DNA of 64,000 bases from Odontesthes bonariensis (lineage: Eukaryota; Chordata; Actinopteri; Atheriniformes; Atherinopsidae), in NCBI RefSeq assembly GCF_027942865.1, contig NC_134527.1, forward strand, positions 75,001-139,000, written 5' to 3'. Each line of letters starts with the position of its first letter. Position 1 is the first letter of the stretch. Shown here one piece after another: positions 12,916 through 25,700 of this stretch. The position numbers were made by a program, and so were the translations under genes. The notes beneath the pieces are model-generated. The model saw only the letters and a program-made list of their open reading frames with translations, searched no databases and was not told the DNA's origin.

Positions 12916-13595
12916 GATGGTGGTTTATGGTGGTTCACGGTGGACTATTGACGATGGTTTATGGTGGTTCACGGTGGACTATTGACGATGGTTTATGGTG
13001 GTTCACAGTGGACTATTGACGATGGTTTATGGTGGTTCACGATGGACTATTGACGATGGTTTATGGTGGTTCACGATGGACTATTGACGATGGTTTATGG
13101 TGGTTCACGATGGACTATTGACGATGGTTTATGGTGGTTCGCGGTGGACTATTGACGATGGTTTATGGTGGTTCGCGGTGGACTATTGACGATGGTTTAT
13201 GGTGGTTCGCGGTGGACTATTGACGATGGTTTATGGTGGTTCACGATGGACTATTGACGATGGTTTATGGTGGTTCACGGTGGACTATTGACGATGGTTT
13301 ATGGTGGTTCGCGGTGGACTATTGACGATGGTTTATGGTGGTTCACGGTGGACTATTGACGATGGTTTATGGTGATTCGTGGTGGACTATTGACGATGGT
13401 TTATGGTGGTTCACGGTGGACTATTGACGATGGTTTATGGTGATTCGTGGTGGACTATTGACGATGGTTTATGGTGGTTCGCGGTGGACTATTGACGATG
13501 GTTTATGGTGGTTCACGGTGGACTATTGACGATGGTTTATGGTGGTTCATGGTGGACTATTGACGGTGGTTTTGCGGTGGACTGTGGTGGTATAC
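12916..13595. repeat. 34-bp minisatellite, about 20 copies
   Basis: The unit includes GATGGTTTATGGTGGTTC and then (AC/GC)GGTGGACTATTGAC. The array ends about 35 bases before the acceptor of the first coding exon of apc, so part of the upstream splicing region derives from decayed repeat. Confidence 0.95.
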
Positions 13596-13649
13596 ACGTT
13601 GCTGATGCTCCTGCTTTGTGTTGTGCAGGTCAGACGTCGGTCCTCCAAC

Positions 13650-13784
13650 ATGGCAGCAGTGTCATACGACCAGCTGCTGAGGCAGGTGGAGGTGTTGAAG
13701 ATGGAGAACTCCAACTTAAGGCAGGAGCTGCAGGACAACTCGGACCACCTGAACAAGCTGGAGTCCGAGGCATCGAACATGAAG
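13650..13784 (+). CDS. apc: apc coding exon 1 (residues 1-45)
   Basis: It follows an acceptor at 13628 with a 21-nt leader and ends at AAG|GTGAGC. It encodes the N-terminal dimerisation coiled coil, nearly identical to vertebrate APC. Confidence 0.96.
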
Positions 13785-16700
13785 GTGAGCACCACACAGC
13801 AGGCTCAGGTTCATGGTTTCATAGTTCAAACGGGACCAGCTGGTTTCAGAACCAGTTCAGCCTGGAGGTGAGACGATGAACTCAGAGACATAAAAAGCAG
13901 CAGAAGAAGAAGCTCTCACATTGATGTTGATGATGTCACTGATAAACAGTCATAGTCAGATCTGGGGAGTAAAAAGTAAACTGGTTGTTTAAAGCTTAAA
14001 GTTGAGCTTCATGAGGAACTGGACAGGAAGCAGGAAGCTTCTGTGGCTGCTGTTCGAGGTATTTTGGACCAATCACGTGCTGCTCTGCCTCAGAATGAGC
14101 TCCTTGTTGTTGCCCGTAGTGAGACGTCTCTTTGTGCCTCAGAAAGCTGTCGGAGTGAGCGCTCTGTCTGCCCCGCCGAGGTGTTCTCCTGGTCTCTGTT
14201 TCCGTCATCTTTGTTTTATACTATTACTTGTTGTTTATTCACTTGGTTGTTGTGTATGCAGTTAGTTGTGGTTGTTCACACTGTTATTTTTTTTAATGCA
14301 GTTAGTTGCTATTGTTTATGCAGTTGGTTGCGGTTGTTTACACTGTTATTGTTTACACTGTTAGTTGCTGTGTTTACGCTGTTGTTATTTATGTTGTTAG
14401 TAGTTGTTTACGCTGTTGTTTTTTAATGCAGTTGCTGTTGTTTATGCAGTTGTTTACGCTTGTTTTTTTAGACTGTTGTTCATGCTGTTAGTTGTTGTTG
14501 TTCACGCTGTTGTTCATGCTGTTAGTTGTTTACACTGTTAGTCGTTTTTTAGACTTGTTCATGCTGTTAGTTGTTGTTGTTTATGCTGTTGTTTTTAAGA
14601 CTGTTGTTCATGCTGTTGTTCACGCTGTTAGTTGTTGTTGTTTACACTGTTGTTCATGCTGTTAGTTGTTGTTGTTTACACTGTTGTTCATGCTGTTAGT
14701 TGTTTACACTGTTAGTTGTTGTTGTTCACACTGTTGTTCACGCTGTTGTTGTTGTTTACACTGTTCTTCATGCTGTTAGTTGTTTACACTGTTAGTTGTT
14801 GTTCACACTGTTAGTTGTTGTTGTTTACACTGTTGTTCATGCTGTTAGTTGTTTACACTGTTAGTTGTTGTTGTTTACACTGTTAGTTGTTGTTGTTCAC
14901 GCTGTTAGTTGTTGTTGTTTACACTGTTGTTCATGCTGTTAGTTGTTTACACTGTTAGTTGTTGTTGTTGTTCACGCTGTTAGTTGTTGTTGTTCACACT
15001 GTTGTTCATGCTGTTAGTTGTTTACACTGTTAGTTGTTGTTGTTTACACTGTTGTTCATGGTGTTAGTTGTTTACACTGTTAGTTGTTTACACTGTTAGT
15101 TGTTGTTCACGCTGTTAGTTGTTGTTGTTTACACTGTTGTTCATGCTGTTAGTTGTTTACACTGTTAGTTGTTGTTTACACTGTTAGTTGTTGTTCACGC
15201 TGTTAGTTGTTGTTGTTTACACTGTTGTTCATGCTGTTAGTTGTTTACACTGTTAGTTGTTGTTGTTGTTCACGCTGTTAGTTGTTGTTGTTCACACTGT
15301 TGTTCATGCTGTTAGTTGTTTACACTGTTAGTTGTTGTTGTTTACACTGTTGTTCATGGTGTTAGTTGTTTACACTGTTAGTTGTTGTTCACGCTGTTAG
15401 TTGTTGTTGTTTACACTGTTGTTCATGCTGTTAGTTGTTCACACTGTTAGTTGTTGTTGTTTACACTGTTGTTCATGCTGTTAGTTGTTTACACTGTTAG
15501 TTGTTGTTGTTTACACTGTTGTTCATGCTGTTGTTTACACTGTTAGTTGTTGTTGTTTACACTGTTAGTTGTTGTTCACGCTGTTAGTTGTTGTTGTTCA
15601 CACTGTTGTTCATGCTGTTAGTTGTTTACACTGTTAGTTGTTGTTGTTTACACTGTTGTTCATGCTGTTAGTTGTTTACACTGTTAGTTGTTGTTGTTTA
15701 CACTGTTGTTCATGCTGTTAGTTGTTTACACTGTTAGTTGTTGTTGTTTACACTGTTGTTCATGCTGTTAGTTGTTGTTGTTTACACTGTTAGTTGTTGT
15801 TTACACTGTTAGTTGTTGTTGTTCACACTGTTAGTTGTTGTTGTTCATGCTGTTAGTTGTTCACGCTATTAGTTGTTGTTGTTTATGTTGTTTCTTCTGG
15901 TTAAATCTCATGTTTATGCCGCTGTCTCCGTCCCCTTTAAGTCGGTCCTTAAATAGCGATGACCCCGACGTGTGTCATTGTTCAGGTTGCAGCCCGCCCC
16001 CCAAACACTCACTTCCTGTTTCCTGTTTCCTGTTGTGGCGGTGGGTGGTGCTCACTGTGGGTGGTGCTCACTGTCATCATGGCGCTGTTGGAGCGCTGCA
16101 GGTTGATCGTGGTGAGATTTATTCAGAATGTGGTTTTTACTTCGCTGGTTTCCATCTCAAAGTGCTCTCATTAAACGGCTCCGCTGTGATGTCACGCTGT
16201 GATGTCACGCTGTGATGTCACGCTGTGATGTCACGCTGTGATTTCACGCTGTGATGTCACGCTGATCTTTCTCTTTGTGTCCAAACAGGAAGTCCTGAAG
16301 CAGCTGCAGGGCACCATAGAAGAAGAGTCTGGGGAAACTTCAGGTTCTCAGCTGGAGCTGATAGAAAGACTGAAAGGTACTCTGTGTGTACTCTGTGTTT
16401 ATTCTGTGTGTACTCTGTGTGTACTCTGTGTGTACTCTGTGTGTACTCTGTGTACTCTCTGTGTACTCTGTGTGTACTCTGTGTACTCTGTGTGTACTCT
16501 GTGTACTCTGTGTGTACTTACTGTGTACTCACTGTGTAGTCTGTGTGTACTCTGTGTGTACTCACTGTGTACTCTCTGTGTACTTTGTGTGTACTCACTG
16601 TGTACTCACTGTGTACTCTCTGTGTACTCTCTGTGTACTCTCTGTGTACTCACTGTGTACTCTCTGTGTACTCTCTGTGTACTCTGGTTCTCCTGCAGAG

Positions 16701-19700
16701 ATGAGCCTGGACTCGGCCGGCTACAAGCCCAGAACGAGGCCTCCTTTGCCCCCTTCCTCCTCCTCCAGCTCGGCCTCCTCTTCCTCTGGAGCTCCCACAG
16801 CTGGAGGCTCTGGAGCCCCGGGGCCCTCCACGGCTGCCGCCTTCCCCAGGAGAGGGCTGCCATCTGCGGGCAGAGACAGCCACGACCGCTGCCTGGAGGA
16901 GCTCGAGAAAGAAAGGTACATCAGAGACTGCTGATGGCAGACAGTAGTGTGGATATGTTTTATCATTGCAGCTAACGGAACTGTTTACCTGACAGTTTGT
17001 TGTTTTGACGTCCTCTTTGTCCTGCTCTGTGATTGGCCACTGCTTTCTGACAGGTCTCTGCTATTGGCTGAGCTGGAGAAGGAGGAGAAGGAGAAAGACT
17101 GGTACTACGCTCAGCTGCAAAACCTCACCAAGAGGATCGACAGTCTGCCACTCACCGAAAACGTAAGAACTTTAAAGGAAACCTGGAAAAGCCTGGAACT
17201 AAAGGTCGTTGTTGATGGTGAAATGCATTCTGGGAGCTGTAGTTGATGGTTAGATGCATCCTGGGAGCTGTGGTTGATGTTGAAATGCATCCTGGGAGCT
17301 GTAGTTGATGGTGAAATGCATCCTGGGAGCTGTGGTTGATGGTGAAATGCCTCCTGGGAGCTGTAGTTGATGGTTAGATGCATCCTGGGAGCTGTAGTTG
17401 ATGGTTAGATGCATCCTGGGAGCTGTAGTTGATGGTTAGATGCATCCTGGGAGCTGTGGTTGATGGTTAGATGCATCCTGGGAGCTGTAGTTGATGGTTA
17501 GATGCATCCTGGGAGCTGTGGTTGATGGTTAGATGCATCCTGGGAGCTGTAGTTGATGGTTAGATGCATCCTGGGAGCACTGGTTGATGTTGAAATGCAT
17601 CCTGGGAGCTGTAGTTGATGGTGAAATGCATCCTGGGAGCTGTGGTTGATGGTGAAATGCCTCCTGGGAGCTGTAGTTGATGGTTAGATGCATCCTGGGA
17701 GCTGTAGTTGATGGTTAGATGCATCCTGGGAGCTGTAGTTGATGGTTAGATGCATCCTGGGAGCTGTGGTTGATGGTTAGATGCATCCTGGGAGCTGTAG
17801 TTGATGGTTAGATGCATCCTGGGAGCTGTGGTTGATGGTTAGATGCATCCTGGGAGCTGTAGTTGATGGTTAGATGCATCCTGGGAGCTGTGGTTGATGT
17901 TGAAATGCATCCTGGGAGCTGTAGTTGATGGTGAAATGCATCCTGGGAGCTGTGGTTGATGGTGAAATGCCTCCTGGGAGCTGTAGTTGATGGTTAGATG
18001 CATCCTGGGAGCTGTAGTTGATGGTTAGATGCATCCTGGGAGCTGTAGTTGATGGTTAGATGCATCCTGGGAGCTGTGGTTGATGGTTAGATGCATCCTG
18101 GGAGCTGTAGTTGATGGTTAGATGCATCCTGGGAGCTGTGGTTGATGGTTAGATGCATCCTGGGAGCTGTGGTTGATGGTTAGATGCATCCTGGGAGGTG
18201 TGGTTTAGGGCTGGGCGATATATCGATATTTAAGATATATCGATAGATTTTTAAATAAGATATGGAATTAGACCATATCGCATATATCGATATATTTCAA
18301 ATTTGCGCTGTAATACTTGCTTCAGGCAAGCCGTTGATCAGAGCTCTCTGCACTGCTTCCCTCGCTCCGGCTCCGCCCCTCCTCTCTCATGCACAGAGGG
18401 GGAGGGGGAGGAACACTCCGGCACTCTTAAACAAACATGGAGAAGGCAACAACACCTGCGGAGCATACGGAGGAGAGCCCCTTGGTTGGTAAAAGAAAAA
18501 GCAGTGGCTCAATCATTTGGAGATGGTTCGGATACAAATTGTCAGACGAGCAACAAAACCAAGCTATATGTAGGGAGTGCCATAAGCACATTGCAGCCAG
18601 TGCTGGAAGCACTACGAATCTTTTTTTATCACTTAAAAACGTAGCACAAAGCGCAATATGAAGAGTGTGTGAAACTGCGCGCTGCAGCAGCCACAGGCAC
18701 AAGCCGTCCCCAACCTGACAAAGCTCCAGCCCCAAAACAAAGCTCACTGCAAGCTTCATTTTCCCGCTGTGTGCCGTATGAGAAGAAAAGCGATAAGTGT
18801 CCTTTCACATTGCCAAAGACATGGTCCCTGTTGCAACAGTGGAACAGGTCGGGTTCAAAGAGCTAATTAAAAAGCTGGGCTCGAGATACGAGCTTTCCAG
18901 TCGGAACTATTTTGCACGAGAAGCACTGCCGCAAATGTATAGTGAAGTCAGACAGAACGTTGCGGGCCGGCTCGCTAACGTCACCCATTTTGCGTTGACC
19001 AGCGATATGTGGTCAAGCAGAACCTGTGCGAACCTTATATGAGCGTGACAGTTCACTTCATGCAAGACTGGGAGATGAAAACAGCTTGGCAACTGGTTGA
19101 GACTGTTCAGAGAAGCTATTAAATTAACAAAAATAAACAGGTAATCTCAAGCTGATGTTTAAAAACGTTTTTCTTAAACTGAGCACTTTATTTTGTTATC
19201 TCTTTATATATAAATGCTGCCCTCAGAAAAAGATTTACCTATTTTATTTTATAGGCTAATTTTATTTAAGATATTTTTTTATTTAAATGTGCACCTTACG
19301 GAGCTTTGTTATACAGTGTTTACATTTTATAGTGAGTTTTCAATAAAACTACTCGTATTTGGCTTTGACTTTGACTGAGCATTTCATATCACAGCTCTCA
19401 CTTTGCGGAAAAAAATATCGGGATATATATCGTATATCGATATTCAACCTAAATATATCGAGATATGACTTTTGGTCCATATCGCCCAGCCCTAGTGTGG
19501 TTGATGGTGAAATGCATCCTGGGAGCTGTGGTTGATGGTGAAATGCATCCTGGGAGCTGTGGTTGATGGTGAAATGCATCCTGGGAGCTGTGGTTGATGG
19601 TGGTGTCTGTCAGTTCACTCTGCAGACCGACATGAGTCGCCGTCAGCTGGAGTTTGAGGCCCGTCAGATCCGGTCGGCCATGGAGGAGCAGCTGGGCTCC

Positions 19701-22700
19701 TGCCAGGAGATGGAGAGGAGAGCTCAGGTAAGATGAGCACACCTGAGGAGGAGGTCAGAGGTCAGAGGGGGGCGTGGACCTCCCACCTTTACACTGTGTG
19801 TGTTTGTGTTGCAGGCACGTGTGTCTCGTATCCAGCAGATAGAGAAAGACATCCTGAGGCTGGGAGCCCGTCTGCAGGTGAGCTCGGGTCAGAACCGGTC
19901 AGAACCGGTCAGAACCGGTCAGAACTCTGACTACCTGAGCAGCAGGTAACCTGCTCTCTGTCTTCACAGGTGGAGGGAGCTCAGGGCACAGGTGACAGCG
20001 GTGGATTGATGGGCACTCAGGTGAGCCTTCTGTCCTTCATTCTCATTGGTCGGTTTTACAGTTTCCTTTTCTGTGGAGTACAGATTCTGTTTCCTTCCTC
20101 CAGACATCCGGCAGCCGGTTGGACCACGAGCCGGCCAATGAGACGAGCTACGCCGTGCCTCGACGAATCACCAGCCACTTGGGAACAAAGGTAGGGAGGA
20201 GTCTGTGGGAGAGGGGAGGAGTCTGTGGGAGAGGGGAGGAGTCTGTGGGAGGGGAGGAGTCTGTGGGGGACAGGGGCAGTCCTAAGGGCGGGCCGACCGG
20301 GCAATCGCCCGGGGCGGCACCATCGCGAAACCCCGCCCCCAAATGACATCGCGAAAATGTTAAAATAGTTATAAACATATTCAAAATAGTTTAAAACGTG
20401 TTATTTCAACACTATTACCACATTGTTGTAATAATAACATTACTATAAGTGGTTTTTGTCAGTTATTATAAGCATTTTTTCTCCTTACAGGGGGCGGGGC
20501 CACCGCGAAAGGGGTGGGGCGTTGGAGGGGGCGTCGCCCGGGGGCGCAATTCATTGTAGGACCGCCACTGGAGGGGGGTGGAGTCTGTGGGGGAGGGGTG
20601 GAGTCTGTGGGGGAGGGGAGGAGTCTGTGGGAGAGGGGAGGAGTCTGTGGGAGAGGGGAGGAGTCTTCACGCCCGTCTGTCGCCCCCTGCAGGTGGAGAT
20701 GGTGTACAGCCTGCTGTCCATGCTGGGAACGCACGACAAAGACGACATGTCGCGCACGCTGCTCGCCATGTCGAGCTCGCAGGACTCGTGCATCGCCATG
20801 CGTCAGTCGGGCTGCCTGCCGCTGCTCATCCAGCTGCTGCACGGCAACGACAAGGACTCCCTGTTGCTAGGCAACTCCCGCGGCAGCAAGGAGGCGCGCG
20901 CACGGGCGTCCGCGGCGCTGCACAACATCGTGCACAGCCAGCCGGACGACAAGAGGGGGCGGCGCGAGATCCGCGTGCTGCACCTGTTGGAGCAGGTGCG
21001 CCATTACTGCGAGGCGTGCTGGAGCTGGCAGGAGAACCACGAGAGGGGCGTCGACCAGGAGGACAACCCCAGTGAGTCACACGACCACGTGACCACGTAC
21101 ACTTAGCGTTCTTCAGTCTGTGTGCGGTGTGTAACGGCGTGTTTCGTTGCAGTGCCGTCTCCGGTGGAACATCAGATCCCCCCCGCCGTCTGCGTCCTCA
21201 TGAAACTCTCCTTCGACGAAGAGCATCGGCACGCCATGAACGAACTCGGTGAGTTCCCTCCACCGCCGTCTGGTTCTGACCCGTCTCTGGTTCTGACCCG
21301 TCTCTGGTTCTGACCTGTTCTCTGGTTCTGACCCGTCTCTGGTTCTGACCTGTTCTCTGGTTCTGACCCGTCTCTGGTTCTGACCCGTCTCTGGTTCTGA
21401 CCCGTTCTCTGGTTCTGACCCGTTCTCTGGTTCTGACCTGTTCTCTGGTTCTGACCTGTTCTCTGGTTCTGACCTGTTGTCTGGTTCTGACCCGTCTCTG
21501 GTTCTGACCCGTCTCTGGTTCTGACCCGTCTCTGGTTCTCTGGTTCTGACCCGTCTCTGGTTCTGACCCGTCTCTGGTTCTGACCTGTTCTCTGGTTCTG
21601 ACCCGTCTCTGGTTCTGACCCGTCTCTGGTTCTGACCCGTCCCTGGTTCTGACCCGTCCCTGGTTCTGACCCGTCTCTGGTTCTGACCTGTTCTCTGGTT
21701 CTGACCCGTCTCTGGTTCTGACCTGTTCTCTGGTTCTGACCCGTCTCTGGTTCTGACCTGTTCTCTGGTTCTGACCCGTCTCTGGTTCTGACCCGTCTCT
21801 GGTTCTGACCTGTTCTCTGGTTCTGACCCGTCTCTGGTTCTGACCCGTCTCTGGTTCTGACCCGTCCCTGGTTCTGACCCGTCTCTGGTTCTGACCCGTC
21901 CCTGGTTCTGACCTGTTCTCTGGTTCTGACCCGTCTCTGGTTCTGACCTGTTCTCTGGTTCTGACCCGTCTCTGGTTCTGACCTGTTCTCTGGTTCTGAC
22001 CCGTCTCTGGTTCTGACCTGTTCTCTGGTTCTGACCCGTCTCTGGTTCTGACCCGTCTCTGGTTCTGACCTGTTCTCTGGTTCTGACCTGTTCTCTGGTT
22101 CTGACCCGTCTCTGGTTCTGACCTGTTCTCTGGTTCTGACCCGTCTCTGGTTCTGACCTGTTCTCTGGTTCTGACCTGTTCTCTGGTTCTGACCCGTCTC
22201 TGGTTCTGACCTGTTCTCTGGTTCTGACCCGTTCTCTGGTTCTGACCTGTTCTCTGGTTCTGACCCGTCTCTGGTTCTGACCTGTTCTCTGGTTCTGACC
22301 TGTTCTCTGGTTCTGACCCGTCTCTGGTTCTGACCCGTCTCTGGTTCTGACCTGTTCTCTGGTTCTGACCCGTCTCTGGTTCTGACCCGTCTCTGGTTCT
22401 GACCTGTTCTCTGGTTCTGACCCGTCTCTGGTTCTGACCCGTCTCTGGTTCTGACCCGTTCTCTGGTTCTGACCTGTTCTCTGGTTCTGACCCGTTCTCT
22501 GGTTCTGACCCGTTCTCTGGTTCTGACCCGTTCTCTGGTTCTGACCTGTTCTCTGGTTCTGACCCGTCTCTGGTTCTGACCTGTTCTCTGGTTCTGACCT
22601 GTTCTCTGGTTCTGACCCGTCTCTGGTTCTGACCCGTCTCTGGTTCTGACCTGTTCTCTGGTTCTGACCTGTTCTCTGGTTCTCTGGTTCTGACGGGTTC

Positions 22701-25700
22701 TCTTCTCCCTACAGGCGGTCTGCAGGCGGTGGCGGAGCTGCTGCAGGTGGACTGTGAGATGTTCGGCCTGAGCAGCGACCACTACAGCGTCACCCTGAGG
22801 CGCTACGCCGGCATGGCGCTCACCAACCTCACCTTCGGAGACGTGGCCAATAAGGTGAGAGCAGGTTCCAGCAGCTCAGTCAGGTGTGAGTTGGTGACCA
22901 ATCAGCTGACCCGCTTCCTGTTTCCTGCTTCCTGTGTCCCGCTTCCTGTGTCCCGCTTCCTGTTTCCCGCTTTCTGTTTCCTGCTTCCTGTTTCCTGCTT
23001 CCTGTGTCCCGCTTTCTGTTTCCTGCTTCCTGTTTCCTGCTTCCTGTTTCCCGCTTCCTGTTTCCCGCTTCCTGTTTCCTGCTTCCTGTTTCCCGCTTCC
23101 TGTGTCCCGCTTCCTGTGTCCCACTTCCTGTGTCCCGCTTTCTGTTTCCTGCTTCCTGTGTCCCGCTTCCTGTGTCCCGCTTTCTGTTTCCTGCTTCCTG
23201 TTTCCCGCTTCCTGTGTCCCGCTTCCTGTGTCCCGCTTTCTGTTTCCTGCTTCCTGTTTCCCGCTTCCTGTTTCCCGCTTTCTGTTTCCTGCTTCCTGTT
23301 TCCCGCTTCCTGTTTCCCGCTTCCCGTTTCCCGTTTCCTGTTTCCCGCTTCCTGTTGCCCGCTTCCTGTTTCCGGTTTCCCGCTTCCTGTTTCCTGTTTC
23401 CCACTTCCTGTTTCCCGCTTCCTGTTTCCCGTTTCCTGTTTCCCGCTTCCTGCTTCCCGTTTCCCGTTTCCTGTTTCCCGTTTCCTGTTTCCCGCTTCCT
23501 GTTGCCCGCTTCCTCTTTCCCGCTTCCTGTTTCCCGCTTTCTGTTTCCTGTTTCCCACTTCCTGTTTCCCGCTTCCTGTTTCTCACTTCCTGTTTCCCGC
23601 TTCCTGTTTCCTGTTTCCCACTTCCTGTTTCCCGCTTCCTGTTTCTCACTTCCTGCTTCCTGTTTCCCATAAGGCCACGCTGTGCTCCATGAAGGGCTGC
23701 ATGAGGGCCATGGTGGCCCAGCTGAAGTCTGAGAGCGAGGACCTGCAGCAGGTGAGTCCGGCCGTAACCGTAGCAACCGCTCCAGGTGTCTGCGGCACTC
23801 TAGGTGTGACACGCCGTCTCTCGTGTCTCTCAGGTGATCGCCAGCGTCCTCAGAAACCTGTCGTGGCGTGCTGACGTCAACAGCAAGAAGACACTGCGAG
23901 AGGTGGGCAGCGTGCGGGCGCTGATGGGCTGCGCGCTGGAGGTGCAGAAGGTAACCAGATGGTCACGTGTTCGTCACGTGTTCAAGCAGGTGTTCGTCAC
24001 GTGTTCATCACGTGTTCAAGCAGGTGTTCGTCACGTGTTCAAGCAGGTGTTCGTCACGTGTTCATCACGTGTTCAAGCAGGTGTTCGTCACGTGTTCAAG
24101 CAGGTGTTCGTCACGTGTTCATCACGTGTTCAAGCAGGTGTTCGTCACGTGTTCAAGCAGGTGTTCGTCACGTGTTCAAGCAGCTGTTCGTCACGTGTTC
24201 GTCACGTGTTCATCACATGTTCGTCACATGTTCATCACGTGTTCATCACGTGTTCAAGCAGGTGTTCGTCACGTGTTCAAGCAGGTGATCGTCACGTATT
24301 CATCACGTGTTCAAGCAGGTGTTCGTCACGTGTTCATCACGTGTTCAAGCAGGTGTTCGTCACGTGTTCAAGCAGGTGTTCGTCACGTGTTCAAGCAGCT
24401 GTTCGTCACGTGTTCGTCACGTATTCATCACATGTTCGTCACATGTTCATCACGTGTTCGTCACGTGTTCAAGCAGGTGTTCGTCACGTGTTCATCACGT
24501 GTTCAAGCAGGTGTTCGTCACGTGTTCATCACGTGTTCAAGCAGGTGTTCGTCACGTGTTCAAGCAGGTGTTCGTCACGTGTTCATCACGTGTTCAAGCA
24601 GGTGTTCGTCACGTGTTCAAGCAGGTGTTCGTCACGTGTTCATCACGTGTTCAAGCAGGTGTTCGTCACGTGTTCATCACGTGTTCAAGCAGGTGTTCGT
24701 CACGTGTTCGTCACGTGTTCAAGCAGGTGTTCGTCACGTGTTCATCACATGTTCGTCACGTGTTCGTCACGTGTTCAAGCAGGTGTTCGTCACGTGTTCA
24801 AGCAGGTGTTCGTCACGTGTTCAAGCAGGTGTTCGTCACGTGTTCAAGCAGGTGTTCGTCACATGTTCATCACGTGTTCGTCACGTGTTCAAGCAGGTGT
24901 TCGTCACGTGTTCAAGCAGGTGTTCGTCACGTGTTCAAGCAAGTGTTTGTCACGTGTTCATGTTCGTCACGTGTTCGTCACGTGTTCAAGCAGGTGTTCG
25001 TCACGTGTTCATCACGTGTTCATCACGTGTTCATCACGTGTTCGTCACGTGTTCATCACGTGTTCGTCACGTGTTCGTCACGTGTTCGTCACGTGTTCAA
25101 GCAGGTGTTTGTCACGTGTTCAAGCAGGTGTTCGTCACGTGTTCATCACGTGTTCGTCACGTGTTCATCACGTGTTCGTCACGTGTTCGTCACGTGTTCG
25201 TCACGTGTTCGTCACGTGTTCGTCACGTGTTCGTCACGTGTTCGTCACGTGTTCATCACGTGTTCATCACGTGTTCAAGCAGGTGTTCGTCACGTGTTCA
25301 TCACGTGTTCATCACGTGTTCGTCACGTGTTCGTCACGTGTTCGTCACATGTTCGTCACGTGTTCAAGCAGGTGTTCATCACGTGTTCGTCACGTGTTCA
25401 TCACGTGTTCATCACGTGTTCGTCACGTGTTCATCATGTTCATCGCATGTTCGTCACCTGTACATCATGTTTGTCACGTGTACATCATGTTCATCACGTG
25501 TTCGTCACATGATCTCAGGTCTGCACTGATCACGCTCCTCCCCTGTTGCAGGAGTCCACCCTGAAGTCGGTGCTGAGCGCTCTCTGGAACCTGTCGGCGC
25601 ACTGCACGGAGAACAAGGCGGACATCTGCGCCGTGGACGGGGCGCTGGCGTTTCTGGTCGGAACGCTGACGCATCGCAGCCACACCAACACGCTCGCCAT

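Larger units (their letters stand above)
1040..13628 (+). other. apc: Intron 1 of apc (inferred)
   Basis: This 12.6-kb gap lies between the candidate non-coding exon and the first coding exon. It is mostly repeats: a MITE at 1852-2370, a 40-bp array at 2371-8506, a 12-bp array at 9714-12716 and a 34-bp array at 12916-13595. Sequence that is not obviously repetitive is limited to about 1040-1820, 8507-9713 and 12717-12915. I see no coding exon in it. The intron call depends on the first-exon call. Confidence 0.5.
13785..16288 (+). other. apc: apc intron after coding exon 1
   Basis: It contains a diffuse T/G-rich minisatellite (14255-15890), a short stretch at about 15900-16170 with no coding exon I can support, and six 13-bp units (16182-16264) just before the acceptor. 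Confidence 0.85.

Noticed and set aside
18427..18759. Minus-strand frame of 110 codons inside the hAT element
   Set aside because: It lies opposite the transposase remnant, which explains the sequence better.
21172..25564. Long frames of QNQRTG, RFLFPAS, GNRKQE and VRHVFITCSS repeats
   Set aside because: By-products of minisatellites between apc exons. The true exons are short segments with conserved APC sequence and splice sites.
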